DNA from: an uncultured Candidatus Melainabacteria bacterium
GTDB taxonomy: Bacteria > Cyanobacteriota > Vampirovibrionia > Gastranaerophilales > Gastranaerophilaceae
Assembly: GCA_934717895.1 (NCBI GenBank)
Contig: CAKUZO010000001.1
Location: 1 to 59,324 of the forward strand
Direction of reading: 5' to 3'
Length of the DNA stretch: 59,324 nt
Positions 1 through 8,890 of this stretch are shown piece after piece. Both the position numbers and the translations under genes were made by a program. Positions within the stretch are counted from its first letter, which is position 1. Every line of letters starts with the position of its first letter. Below the pieces are notes generated by a model. That model made no database searches and had not been told where the DNA came from. It saw only the letters and a program-made list of their open reading frames with translations.

Positions 1-613
1 GGAGAGCGAATTTGCGGACGGACGGAGTGCAACGAGTCCGGATAGCGAGCAGATGGAGCAAACTGCAACCGCGTTGCATTTGCGGAACTCTGGGAGCATG
101 GAGCAAATTCAAGACAGGGTGGAATTTCTTAATGAACGACAGTGAATTTAGAAATTCGGGTGAGGGGTACGGTTGAATAGATTTTCCTGTTTCGGAAAAA
201 ATATTTTCGTCATCTTTAGCGATTAGCGAAAGATCTAATAATTGATTACTTGTCATAAGATTCTTCGGGATAAAATTGCTGTTTCCCTCAGAATGACGAC
301 TGATGGCAGCTATTTCGGATACAGACTTCGCCTCCTCGCCTCTTTGCATCTTGGCATCTAAATTCCGCTTAGCCGCTTGGCTTCCTAGCTGCTTAGCTGC
401 TTCTCCAACTCCACGTACTATATCACGTGTTTCGCTGCGATTGCCCCCCCCCCGAAGGCTCTTCTCAATTTTTTAAACATAAACTTTCCTCTCTTTACAT
501 GTATGCACAATCTTATTTTAACATATTTTTTAAAACTTTTCAACCCTCAACCAGTTTTCTGCTTAAATTTCTGCAACAACATATCAGCAAAAATTTTACC
601 TGTTTCATAAAAC
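1..613. other. Gene-free left edge with dispersed repeats
   Basis: I see no credible gene here. Bases 1-174 are richer in G and open in two frames, but without a start or a recognisable protein. Bases 243-298 carry an inverted copy of the 'gtcattctgagg...cgaagaatc' intergenic repeat also seen near 30720. Bases 307-411 carry an inverted copy of the 'aagcagctaag / gatgcaaagaggcgaagtc' repeat also found near 49991, 55880 and 58240. A run of ten C (444-453) is striking in such AT-rich DNA. Confidence 0.6.
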
Positions 614-648
614 AACAAAGACGAGAAAACTATATCCTCGTCTTTGTT
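614..648 (-). terminator. Probable terminator of tpiA
   Basis: A perfect 12-base inverted repeat (614-625 and 637-648) with an 11-base loop lies just beyond the tpiA stop codon. On the minus strand it is followed by a T-rich stretch, as expected of an intrinsic terminator. Confidence 0.7.
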
Positions 649-673
649 TATCATATTAATTATTTTGTCAAAA

Positions 674-1474
674 TTAATGAACAAGTGACAAACGCATTGT
701 TTTTTCAATAATTTCGTTCAAGCTTTCAGATTTCAAAGAAGCACCGCCGATTAGAGCGCCATCGATATCTGATTTTGACATTTGTTCTTCGATTGTAGAA
801 GGTTTTACAGAACCACCGTAAAGAATTCTGATAGCATCAGCAGCTTCTGCACCTGCAACTTCTTTAACAACGCTTCTAATCATAGCAATTACTCTGTTAG
901 CTTCATCAGAATCACAAGTTTTACCTGTTCCGATTGCCCAAATTGGTTCGTAAGCGATTACTGATTTAGCAACATCTTCTGATGAAATGCCTTCCAAAGC
1001 TGCTTTAATTTGACCTGCAATCCATTTATCTGTTACGCCAGATTCTCTTTGTTCAAGAGTTTCACCACAGCAGATGATAGGAATTAAGCCACCAGCCAAG
1101 ATAGCTTTTGCTTTTTTGTTAATCATTTCATCTGTTTCTGAGAAGTATTGTCTTCTTTCAGAGTGACCGATAATTACATAGTCACAACCAGCGTCTTTCA
1201 ACATTTCAACAGAAATTTCACCTGTGAATGCACCTGAGTTTTCCCAGTGGCAGTTTTGACCAGCGATAGAAATTTTCTTTCCACCGCAACCACAATCACA
1301 TTGTACAGAGTGAACTGCACAAATTGATGTGAATACAGGAGCGATTACAACTGTTGGTAATTCTTGTGCTGAATAATCTTTTACAAAATTTGCAATTCCT
1401 TCAAAAACTGATTTAGCTTCTGATTGGCACAAATTCATTTTCCAGTTTCCTGCGATAATAGGTTTTCTAGACAT
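674..1474 (-). CDS. tpiA: Triosephosphate isomerase
   Basis: It interconverts dihydroxyacetone phosphate and glyceraldehyde 3-phosphate in cytosolic glycolysis and gluconeogenesis. The 266-residue protein has every family hallmark: NWKMN with catalytic Lys12, IIGHSERR with electrophilic His104, AYEPIWAIGTGK with catalytic Glu176 on loop 6, and the phosphate-binding YGGSV near 219-223. It is slightly longer than the usual ~250 residues because of a Cys/Gly-rich insertion at about 56-66. An AAGGAG ribosome site lies ten bases before the ATG. It is transcribed alone, between its own promoter and a hairpin terminator. Confidence 0.97.
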   Translation of the reverse strand: MSRKPIIAGNWKMNLCQSEAKSVFEGIANFVKDYSAQELPTVVIAPVFTSICAVHSVQCDCGCGGKKISIAGQNCHWENSGAFTGEISVEMLKDAGCDYVIIGHSERRQYFSETDEMINKKAKAILAGGLIPIICCGETLEQRESGVTDKWIAGQIKAALEGISSEDVAKSVIAYEPIWAIGTGKTCDSDEANRVIAMIRSVVKEVAGAEAADAIRILYGGSVKPSTIEEQMSKSDIDGALIGGASLKSESLNEIIEKTMRLSLVH

Positions 1475-1514
1475 AATAAAAATTCTCCTTATTTTTTGTA
1501 AAATTTACACTAAT

Positions 1515-1542
1515 ATTATATGAGATAAATATTTTATTGCAA
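1515..1542 (-). promoter_or_regulatory. Promoter of tpiA
   Basis: On the minus strand, TTGCAA (1537-1542) and a perfect TATAAT (1515-1520) are separated by 16 bases, about 40 bases before the tpiA start codon. Confidence 0.65.
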
Positions 1543-1649
1543 TAAAATAACTGGGTTAATTGTTTTTAATTTTTTTTAAGACTCCGGATCGGAGTCCGAA
1601 GTGACAGTTACGTTACAGATGTTTTTCGCAAGTAGTGGCTACTCTCGTC

Positions 1650-1715
1650 ATTCTGAAAGCTTAGAATATTAGTATGAGCGTTTAGCGAATACTTAATATT
1701 CTTGCTATTCAGAAT
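1650..1715. repeat. Imperfect foldback repeat
   Basis: The ends attctgaa (1650-1657) and ttcagaat (1708-1715) are inverted copies. Just inside them, agaatattagtat and atacttaatattct also pair. The whole stretch can fold into one long hairpin. Confidence 0.5.
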
Positions 1716-1853
1716 CTATTATTCTTAATTTGTTTATTATGTCCTGCGCGGACGGCGGGAACTTTTTATGGAAAAAGTTCCACAAAACCAGCCACACGCT
1801 CCATTCCCTAATAACTTGTAAGCTCAACTTGAAACAGCCAAACTCGCTCTATA

Positions 1854-2021
1854 CATGTATAACAGATTACAAAGTCGTCATTACGAGCGAATAGCGAAGT
1901 AATCCAGCTTTTCGATCAACTTTTCCGCTCAAACAATGGCTGTTTTTATTGTCTGTTTCGCTAACGAGTTATTGCTCATTTTGCTATCGTGGCAATTTGA
2001 CTTCGTAATCTGTTATGCATG
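1854..2021. repeat. MITE-like foldback element
   Basis: The two ends are inverted repeats of 23 bases (1854-1876 and 1999-2021) that match at 21 positions; both mismatches would still pair as G-U in RNA. The inside is non-coding and contains the 'cgaatagcgaagtaatcc' type of intergenic motif. No transposase or clear target duplication was found. Confidence 0.5.
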
Positions 2022-2058
2022 TCCCAACTTCGTAAATATATTAAAGTAGAAAAAGTAG

Positions 2059-2078
2059 GGCGGGGTACCTACCCCGCC
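2059..2078. repeat. GC-rich palindromic repeat, copy 1
   Basis: A 9-base stem (ggcggggta / taccccgcc) with a 2-base loop, inside the longer shared sequence 'aagtagggcgg...gccgtcatg'. The same sequence is at 50115-50134, and an inverted diverged copy lies near 41980-42010. Confidence 0.7.
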
Positions 2079-2096
2079 GTCATGAATAACTAAAAT

Positions 2097-3251
2097 TTAT
2101 TTTACATACTTCAAAATAAGTTCTTTTGTCTTTTCTCGAACCTCTTTGTCGACCTCAAAAATCTCATCAATTGTAGGATTTTTGATAACTTTATGTTCGT
2201 CACACATTTTTTTGGTGATTTCATAAATATTATAAAGCTTAATTTTTCCGTCCAAAAATGCAAAAACAGCTTCTTCGTTTGCAGCATTCAGGCAGACTGT
2301 TGCAGTGCCACCGGTTTTACCCATTTCATAAGCAAGTTTAACGGTTGGAAATTTCTCGTAATCCGGTTTTTCAAAATCCAGATGAGCAATTTCTGCAAAA
2401 CTAAAACTTTTTGACTTAATGCCTTCAAAGCGCTCAGGATAAGTGATTGCGTACTGAATTGGAATATGCATGCTAGGAAGTCCGAGTTGTGCGATAACGC
2501 TTCCGTCAACGTATTCAATTGCAGAATGCACAATGCTTTGCGGGTGAACCACAACATCAATATCGTCGTAATCAAATCCAAACAAGTGGTGTGCTTCAAT
2601 AATTTCGAGCCCTTTATTCATCAAAGTCGCACTATCAACGGTAATTTTTTTGCCCATGTTCCATCTCGGGTGTGCAAGTGCTTGCTCAACCGTTGCATTT
2701 TTCATATCTTCAACGGTTTTATGAAGAAATGGCCCACCTGATGCTGTGATAATCAATTTATCCACCTGATTAATATCTTTTATGCATTGGTGAATTGCAC
2801 AGTGTTCGCTGTCAACAGGAACAATTTTTACGCCATATTTCTTTGCCTCAGCCATGACAATATCACCTGCCATAACAAGTGTTTCCTTATTTGCAAGTGC
2901 GATATCAATTCCGTTCCTAATAGCTGTCAAAGTCGGTCTTAGCCCGATTTTGCCTGAGCATGCAACAAGGATAATGTCGTTTTCTTTGTCAGAACAGATT
3001 TTTTCAAGCCCTTCTGAACCGTGAAGAGCTTCAAAATCGCCGTTTTTGTCATTACAGTCGCAAGGAGCGTTATGACAAATATATTTTGGCTTAAATTTTT
3101 CCGCCTGCTTTGTTAACAATTCCACATTGTGTCCGCCAGCGAGGGCAATAATTTCAAATTTATCTTGAAGTTTTTCGATAACTTCCAACGCTTGGGTCCC
3201 GATTGAGCCGGTTGACCCGATTATACTAATTTTTCTCTTCTTATTTGTCAT
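2097..3251 (-). CDS. dxr: 1-Deoxy-D-xylulose 5-phosphate reductoisomerase
   Basis: It converts DXP to 2-C-methyl-D-erythritol 4-phosphate with NADPH, the first committed step of the MEP isoprenoid pathway. The 384-residue protein starts at MTNKKRK, where an AGGA ribosome site is well placed; the frame stays open 17 codons further upstream. Visible motifs are the NADPH-binding GSTGSIG (12-18), the metal-binding PVDSEHCAIHQ, ASGGPF, and the HPRWNMGKKITVDSATLMNK block that closes over substrate. Length and motifs are normal for the family. It lies alone between a repeat-rich gap and the hydrogenase gene. Confidence 0.96.
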   Translation of the reverse strand: MTNKKRKISIIGSTGSIGTQALEVIEKLQDKFEIIALAGGHNVELLTKQAEKFKPKYICHNAPCDCNDKNGDFEALHGSEGLEKICSDKENDIILVACSGKIGLRPTLTAIRNGIDIALANKETLVMAGDIVMAEAKKYGVKIVPVDSEHCAIHQCIKDINQVDKLIITASGGPFLHKTVEDMKNATVEQALAHPRWNMGKKITVDSATLMNKGLEIIEAHHLFGFDYDDIDVVVHPQSIVHSAIEYVDGSVIAQLGLPSMHIPIQYAITYPERFEGIKSKSFSFAEIAHLDFEKPDYEKFPTVKLAYEMGKTGGTATVCLNAANEEAVFAFLDGKIKLYNIYEITKKMCDEHKVIKNPTIDEIFEVDKEVREKTKELILKYVK

Positions 3252-3360
3252 TATTTTTCCTTTAAAAATAAAATAAGTGAATAAGCCCGTTAAAAAATCC
3301 ATACATCAAACTCTAATTCGAACAAAATGGACGAAAAACTTATTCACTTATCATTTAATT

Positions 3361-4824
3361 TTACTTATGCACTTCTGAAAACGGTTTGCTCTCGTTTACG
3401 TAAGCTGTAACTTGTTTCAAAGCCGGTTTGTAAGCGTTTACTGTTGAGTTTCCACCCAAACAACCACCTGTACAAGCCATAACTTCAATTAAATTACCCA
3501 AGTCGCAAGCACCGTTTTTAGCGTATTTTTTCAAATCTCTAACTGATTGTTTTGTCAAACCGTCAATTACAACAGGTTTAACCTCAACACCTTCCGGAAT
3601 TAGAGCTTGAACAGCTTTTGCAACACCGCCTGTTACACAGTAGTTGCGAGCTTCCGCTGATGATTGAGTTGCAAATTCGCTGTCTTTGCAGTCAGAAACA
3701 GTGATTTCTCTTGCTGTAAACCAAGCACCGATTTCTTCATAGTTAAGAACGTAATCTACATTTGAATTGTTAAGTGCTTCACGTTTTTTAGCAACGCAAG
3801 GGCTGAAAAATACTGTAATTGCGTCAGGATTTTCTTTCTTAACGATTTCCGCTGTGTAGTACATCGGAGTTCTTGTGTCAGAGCGGAACGGCTTCATTTC
3901 CGGCAAATGTTTGTCAACAAGCTCATTGTAGCCTGCACAACAAGAAGTTGTCATGAATTTTTCGCCTTTTTCCATTCTTTCGATAAATTCTTCTGACTCG
4001 TTTTTGCTTGTAATATCAGCACCTTGTGCAACTTCGTAAACATCAGTGAAACCTAATTCCATAATTGCTTCTTTCAACTGAGTTGCTGTACAAGGCAATT
4101 GTCCAACCATTGCAGGTGCTATCATTGCGATAACTTTTTTGCCTGCTTTGATGTTTTTCAAAACATCAATAACTTGGCTTTTTTCGTGAACAGCGCCGAA
4201 CGGACAAGCTGATGCACATTTTCCACAAGAAATACATTTGTCAAAATCAATCCTTGCATGGCCGTCTTCATCTTTCGCAATTGCTCCGACAGGGCAAGCA
4301 TTTTCACAAGGAACAATAATTCTTTGGATTGCTTGGTAAGGGCAAACTTGTGCACACATTCCGCAATTTTTACATTTTTCAGGATCAATGTGCGATTTGC
4401 CATCGTGAACTGAGATTGCACCAAATCTACAAGTGCTTTCGCAAGGTCTTGCAACACAACCTTGACATAAATCAGTTACGTAAATTCTTGATGGAACACA
4501 ACCTTTGCAAGCAGTTGTCAAAACTGTCAATGGGTGTTCTTCCGGAGTTTCGCGGTTTTCAGCATTTTTTGCAACTTCTGATAACAAAATGCTGTCATCT
4601 GTTTCTTCAATAGAAGAGCCAAGTCCAGCGATAACTCTATCTCTAAGTACTGCTCTTTCTTTATAAATACAGCATCTGTAAGGAACTTCACTTCCTTTTG
4701 GACGCATATCATAAGGAATTAATCTTGTATTTTCTTCAAAATTGTCACTCAAATAAGATTTGATAAGTCTTACTAAAATTTCTTTCTTCAAGTGAGCTGT
4801 TTGTTTTGGAGTATTCATTGCCAT
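3361..4824 (-). CDS. [FeFe]-hydrogenase, group B type
   Basis: Predicted cytosolic iron-only hydrogenase that makes or uses H2 with ferredoxin-like electron flow. Of 487 residues, roughly 107-210 are Cys-rich with several 4Fe-4S motifs (CKNCGMCAQVCP, CISCGKCASACP). The H-cluster motifs follow: TSCC at 293-296, SPCVAKKREA at 341-350, and EVMACTGGCLGG at 448-458. The first motif continues with Ala, not the usual Pro, and the second is SPC instead of MPC; such changes mark the group B enzymes of gut anaerobes. No maturase genes (hydE, F, G) are in the window. Assignment to the subgroup is from remembered motif patterns. Confidence 0.9.
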   Translation of the reverse strand: MAMNTPKQTAHLKKEILVRLIKSYLSDNFEENTRLIPYDMRPKGSEVPYRCCIYKERAVLRDRVIAGLGSSIEETDDSILLSEVAKNAENRETPEEHPLTVLTTACKGCVPSRIYVTDLCQGCVARPCESTCRFGAISVHDGKSHIDPEKCKNCGMCAQVCPYQAIQRIIVPCENACPVGAIAKDEDGHARIDFDKCISCGKCASACPFGAVHEKSQVIDVLKNIKAGKKVIAMIAPAMVGQLPCTATQLKEAIMELGFTDVYEVAQGADITSKNESEEFIERMEKGEKFMTTSCCAGYNELVDKHLPEMKPFRSDTRTPMYYTAEIVKKENPDAITVFFSPCVAKKREALNNSNVDYVLNYEEIGAWFTAREITVSDCKDSEFATQSSAEARNYCVTGGVAKAVQALIPEGVEVKPVVIDGLTKQSVRDLKKYAKNGACDLGNLIEVMACTGGCLGGNSTVNAYKPALKQVTAYVNESKPFSEVHK

Positions 4825-4919
4825 ATTTTCTTTTATACCTCATAGCTATTACACATACTAAAATTATGGCATAAACATGAAATTTTTCAAAATAGAAATC
4901 AGACTTTTTACTAAGTTAT

Positions 4920-5492
4920 TTAATCTTTAATTTTTCTTGCAAATGACAAGCCGGCAGGCAGTGGCAAAATTACGTTTTCGTAATTAGGGTTTGCGTTAAT
5001 TGCATCAATAAACGGTTTACACTTAGCTTCATGCGACAAAACGTTATCACAAGCGATTATTCCGCCTACTTTAAGATGTTTATCAATAACTTCGTAATAT
5101 TTTATGTATTCTGATTTGTTTGCATCAACAAAAGCCAAATCGATTACAAAGTCTTCCGGCAAATCTTCCAAAACCTCTAATGCAGAGCCTTTTAAGGTCG
5201 TTATAACACCGTCTACTTTGCAAGTTTTAAAATTTTCTTTTGCAATATCAAGTCTTTTATCCCAAAACTCAATAGTTGTAAGGTGTCCACCGATTGATTT
5301 TACGGCATTGCCAAGCCAAATTCCAGAATACCCGTTTGATGTGCCGACTTCAACAACGTTTTTAGCTTTTTCGGCTCTAATTAGGGTGTATAAAAATTCT
5401 GCCGTAACTCGTGAAATATTCCAAAATTGTTTTTGGGTTTCTTCAAGTCCTGCAAGGATATTTTCAGTTGTTTCATCAAAATATTTTGTCAT
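4920..5492 (-). CDS. SAM-dependent O-methyltransferase
   Basis: A 190-residue class I methyltransferase of the catechol/caffeoyl-CoA type (O-methyltransferase family 3). The SAM-binding motif I is VVEVGTSNGYSG (about 46-57). A later acidic strand LAFVDANKSEY and the GGIIACDNVL segment carry the residues that usually bind metal and catechol-like substrate. An AAGGA site precedes the ATG. It sits 15 bases after the beta-propeller gene, in the same direction, so it is probably the last gene of the grpE-dnaJ-propeller run. The substrate cannot be told from sequence. Confidence 0.85.
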   Translation of the reverse strand: MTKYFDETTENILAGLEETQKQFWNISRVTAEFLYTLIRAEKAKNVVEVGTSNGYSGIWLGNAVKSIGGHLTTIEFWDKRLDIAKENFKTCKVDGVITTLKGSALEVLEDLPEDFVIDLAFVDANKSEYIKYYEVIDKHLKVGGIIACDNVLSHEAKCKPFIDAINANPNYENVILPLPAGLSFARKIKD

Positions 5493-5507
5493 TTTTAATC
5501 CTTAAAA

Positions 5508-6986
5508 CTATTTATTAATTTTGTTAATCTTGTTTGTCACAACAATTGAATTCGCCGGAATATCAATTGGAATTGTCTTTATAACCTTGTTTGTTCCGAG
5601 GTCAAAAACAGTGTATAGAGAAGCTTTCGTATCTGTTATAAGAGCAATATTTGTACCTTCAATCCAACTGATTTTTGTTGAAAAACCGTTCGTATTCAAA
5701 TAAATTGTGTCAGTTACAGAGTCTGTTTTTGTGTCAATAACTTCAACAGAATTGTCACCGGCACCGAGTACGTAAATTCTGTTATGGAATTCCAACATGT
5801 CGATAGGTTTTTCGCAAATCTCCATTTCTACAATCAAACCGACCGTATCATAGTCTATAATTGCAATACGATTTTTGGTACGACTTGTGATGTAGATTTT
5901 ACCGTTTGTGTAAAGAATTTTTGAAACATTTGGGAATTTTCCGATTTCTTTCAGCAAATAATTGTTATCAAGCTCAATTGCCCATATATCACGAGTTTTT
6001 TTGTCATAGTAGAAAAGTTTTGTGCCATCTTCTGACAAAGTCAATTTTTCGCACATTCCAGTAATTTTAATTTGCTTAAAAAGTGTCATCGTTTCAAGGT
6101 TTACCATATAAATGCTGGAATCTGTCGAACTTGAAACATAAGCGATTTTTTTTGCGCTATCAATCACGATTTCGTCAGGCTGAGTTTTAGTGTAAATCTG
6201 TTTGATAATCTGATCATCTGCAAGTGAAATCACGTCAACTGACGGCTTTTCATACGCTGTTACAAGCAAAAATCTGTCATTGAAAGCTTTCATCGTAATC
6301 GGAACATTCACCTGTGCAAGCGAATATTCAGGAGTTTTTGCGCCCAAATTCAAGACCTGAATGTTTTTTGAGTAAGGTGACGAAACGTAAAAACTTTTAC
6401 CCCTCAATTGAGGAATTTGAGAAAGAGTTTTTAATGTAGTGCCTGAAAGTGCTGTGACAACAGGTTTTGTGCTCTCTACCCTAATTCCGGGATCATTAAT
6501 CGTTTGGATTTCAAGGTTTCCGACAATTGATTTCATATTTTCTGGAATTACAAGTCCTTTTGGGACAAGCAAATCTTGTGGTAAAAGCCCGTTTCGCAAT
6601 TCCATTGGCGGATTTGCCAGTTTGTAAATCGTTTTGTTACCATGAGAATCTGTCATAACTTTCAATAGCGCAAAATCGTTGTTAAATATTACGATATAAG
6701 GCTTTGCTGCCATTGTTTTTCCTGCCGGATAAGTTTGTTTTACAGTCAATTTTTCAGGATTAATTATTTTGGCAGGGAACAAAGGTAAATACATTGTCCC
6801 GTCAGGCAAAACAATCATTCCGTCAAACCTAAAATCGGCTTTTGGAAAACTTTGAGTAATCGTTTGTTGAATATTTTCGGGAACTTTTGCAGCCAAAGTC
6901 GGCATTGCACACGTTAGTGTTAATACTGATAATATTACAAGCTTAGTTGCAAAGCTACCTAACTTTCTAGCTGCTTTTTTATTCAT
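5508..6986 (-). CDS. Secreted beta-propeller (YVTN-like) protein
   Basis: A 492-residue exported protein. Residues 1-32 are a signal peptide (basic start, hydrophobic stretch, AAKV cleavage region). About 170-485 shows repeated ~45-residue blade-like segments (IAYVSSSTDSSIYMVNLETM, KIYITSRTKNRIAIIDYDT, RIYVLGAGDNSVEVIDTKTD), typical of YVTN/NHL-type seven-bladed propellers. The first third has no family I recognise. Its ATG overlaps the dnaJ stop by one base (TAATG), so translation is probably coupled to dnaJ. The role is unknown; binding of a periplasmic or surface ligand is a guess. Confidence 0.75.
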   Translation of the reverse strand: MNKKAARKLGSFATKLVILSVLTLTCAMPTLAAKVPENIQQTITQSFPKADFRFDGMIVLPDGTMYLPLFPAKIINPEKLTVKQTYPAGKTMAAKPYIVIFNNDFALLKVMTDSHGNKTIYKLANPPMELRNGLLPQDLLVPKGLVIPENMKSIVGNLEIQTINDPGIRVESTKPVVTALSGTTLKTLSQIPQLRGKSFYVSSPYSKNIQVLNLGAKTPEYSLAQVNVPITMKAFNDRFLLVTAYEKPSVDVISLADDQIIKQIYTKTQPDEIVIDSAKKIAYVSSSTDSSIYMVNLETMTLFKQIKITGMCEKLTLSEDGTKLFYYDKKTRDIWAIELDNNYLLKEIGKFPNVSKILYTNGKIYITSRTKNRIAIIDYDTVGLIVEMEICEKPIDMLEFHNRIYVLGAGDNSVEVIDTKTDSVTDTIYLNTNGFSTKISWIEGTNIALITDTKASLYTVFDLGTNKVIKTIPIDIPANSIVVTNKINKINK

Positions 6987-8113
6987 TATTGAAATACTCC
7001 CTTTACCTTATCCATTACCGAAGTTTTCTGCTTTTTATTTGTTTGAAGTTCATACAATTTTTTGTACAAAGTTTTTTCTTCATCGGAAATTTTTACAGGT
7101 GTTTTTACTGCAACGACAACGATATGATCGCCTCGTTGAGAAGGTCTTTGGATATATGGAACCCCTGCTCCTTTAATTTTTATTGAATTTCCGCTCTGAA
7201 CTCCGGCATGAACCGTAATTTTTTGTTCACCATCAAGAGTTTTTACGACAATTTCATCGCCTAAAACCGCTTGTGCCGGTGAGATATCCAATCTTGAATA
7301 AACGTCATTACCTTCACGTTTAAAATCGTTTGAAGGTTTTACGTGAAGAACTACGTACAAATCTCCGTTTGGCCCACCATTTGTGCCTGCATCACCCTCT
7401 CTTGCGACACGAATTTTTGACATATTGTCAACGCCTGCCGGAATTTTGATGTTAATTTTCTTTTCTTTTTGAACTTTACCGTGACCTTTGCAAGCTTTGC
7501 ACGGTTGAGAAATTTTTTGACCTCTGCCTTGGCAATCAGGACAAGTTGTAATTTGGGCAAAAGACCCAAGCGGGGTTCTTGTAATATGCTTTACCTGACC
7601 TGTTCCATGACATGTCGGACAAGTTATTGGTTGAGAACCTTTTTCAGCACCTGTTCCTCCGCATTCAGGACAATTTTCAAGGTGATCGAATTTGATTTCT
7701 TTTTCACAACCAAAAACGGCTTGTTTAAAATCGATTTCGATATCAAGTCTTAAATCGTCGCCTTCAACAGGAGCATTCGGATCAGGTGCTCCGCCACCAA
7801 AGCCGAAACCTCCCATTCCGCCAAAGAACGAACTGAATATATCGTTCAAGTCGCCAAATCCTCCTGAGAACGGTCCACCTGTATCAAATCCGGCGTTTTT
7901 AAGTCCGTCTTCACCGTATCTGTCGTAAGTTGCACGTTTGTTGTCGTCCATTAATGTTTCGTACGCCTTGCCGAGTTCTTTAAATTTTTCCTCAGCGTCA
8001 GGAGCTTTATTTACATCGGGGTGTAATGTTCTGGCTTTTTTTCTGAAAGCCGATTTTATTTCTTCCTTAGTGGCTTCTCTTGAAACCTCGAGTATTTCAT
8101 AGTAATCAGTCAT
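6986..8113 (-). CDS. dnaJ: Chaperone protein DnaJ
   Basis: The Hsp40 co-chaperone that delivers unfolded clients to DnaK and stimulates its ATPase. The 375-residue protein has the full type I layout: J domain 1-70 with HPD at 31-33, a Gly/Phe-rich stretch at about 75-110, a zinc region with four CxxCxGxG motifs (CPECGGTG, CPTCHGTG, CPDCQGRG, CKACKGHG), and the C-terminal client-binding domains. It follows grpE with a gap of about 100 bases; dnaK, often found between them, is absent. It is translationally coupled to the downstream propeller gene. Confidence 0.97.
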   Translation of the reverse strand: MTDYYEILEVSREATKEEIKSAFRKKARTLHPDVNKAPDAEEKFKELGKAYETLMDDNKRATYDRYGEDGLKNAGFDTGGPFSGGFGDLNDIFSSFFGGMGGFGFGGGAPDPNAPVEGDDLRLDIEIDFKQAVFGCEKEIKFDHLENCPECGGTGAEKGSQPITCPTCHGTGQVKHITRTPLGSFAQITTCPDCQGRGQKISQPCKACKGHGKVQKEKKINIKIPAGVDNMSKIRVAREGDAGTNGGPNGDLYVVLHVKPSNDFKREGNDVYSRLDISPAQAVLGDEIVVKTLDGEQKITVHAGVQSGNSIKIKGAGVPYIQRPSQRGDHIVVVAVKTPVKISDEEKTLYKKLYELQTNKKQKTSVMDKVKGVFQ

Positions 8114-8212
8114 TTTATATATATTTTTCCCTATTTCCAGTTAGTCAATTTTAATTCTATTTTAGCATGTAAATCCGAGAGGGCAAAGTTTTCAAAAAAC
8201 TACCGCTGAAAG

Positions 8213-8797
8213 TTAGTTTTCAGCGGTTGCAACATTAACAAGAGCAGGTCTTAAAACCTTATCTCCCATCTTATATCCTTTTTGTAATTCATTAATAATT
8301 GTGTGTTCAGGGTGCTCAGAAGTTGGAGTTTGCATTACTGCATCATGGAAGTTTGGATCAAACTCTTTGCCTTCTGTTTCAATAGTTTCAAGCCCCATTT
8401 TTGTCAAAGCGTCCAGAACTTGTTTGTGTACCAAGTCAAAACTTTCTTTAACCTTTGCACAATCTTCAACTTTTTCCAAAGCTTTTTTGCCACGTTCAAA
8501 GTTATCTAAAACTTCGATTAATTTTTTCAAAGCGTTTTCTGTTCCAAATTTCAACAAGTTTTCTCTTTCTTGTTCTTGTCTTTTGCGGAAGTTTTCAAAA
8601 TCTGCTGCAAGTCTTAAATACTGCTGATTAAGTGTCTCATATTTTTCTTGCAAAGCTGTAAGTTCAGCATTATTTTCAGAAGATTTTTCTTCTGTCGCTT
8701 CTTCTTTTTTTTCATTTTTTTCGTCCGCATTAAGCTCAATATTTTCATCTAAATCAGAGTTTTTAAACGGATTGTTGCTATGATGTTTGTGTGACAT
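8213..8797 (-). CDS. grpE: Nucleotide exchange factor GrpE
   Basis: It releases ADP from DnaK in the Hsp70 cycle. The 194-residue protein begins with a Lys/Glu-rich disordered segment (20-45), then a long coiled coil with the family block LRLAADFENFRKRQEQE, and ends in the beta domain containing the FDPNFHDAVMQ and YKMGDKVLRPALVNVA signatures. A clear promoter sits just upstream. No CIRCE-type inverted repeat was seen. Confidence 0.96.
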   Translation of the reverse strand: MSHKHHSNNPFKNSDLDENIELNADEKNEKKEEATEEKSSENNAELTALQEKYETLNQQYLRLAADFENFRKRQEQERENLLKFGTENALKKLIEVLDNFERGKKALEKVEDCAKVKESFDLVHKQVLDALTKMGLETIETEGKEFDPNFHDAVMQTPTSEHPEHTIINELQKGYKMGDKVLRPALVNVATAEN

Positions 8798-8834
8798 TTC
8801 TCTACCTCGTAATTCTCGTAATCTATATAAGTAT

Positions 8835-8862
8835 ATTATATAGTATCAATGAATTATCTCAA
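8835..8862 (-). promoter_or_regulatory. Promoter of grpE
   Basis: TTGAGA (8857-8862) and a perfect TATAAT (8835-8840) on the minus strand with a 16-base spacer, about 40 bases before the grpE ATG. Confidence 0.6.
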
Positions 8863-8890
8863 CAAAAATTTATTATTTTTTAATAATCTC

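Larger units (their letters stand above)
1543..2096. other. Repeat-rich intergenic region
   Basis: No gene is visible. The stretch contains a short palindrome (1580-1596), a foldback (1650-1715), a ~168-base element with 23-base terminal inverted repeats (1854-2021), and a GC-rich palindrome (2059-2078) that recurs elsewhere in the window. This density of foldbacks suggests a landing place for small non-coding repeats. Confidence 0.6.

Noticed and set aside
1..174. Two frames open from the left edge, possibly a gene tail
   Set aside because: Both frames are open over the same short, G-rich stretch, neither looks like a protein end I know, and repeat-like motifs are present.
427..711. Open frame of 94 codons on the plus strand
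   Set aside because: Low-complexity Phe/Ser/Gln text, starts in repeat sequence with a C10 run, no ribosome site, and overlaps the tpiA terminator and 3' end.
1580..1596. Palindrome gactccg-gat-cggagtc as a terminator
   Set aside because: No T run follows on either strand and no gene ends next to it.
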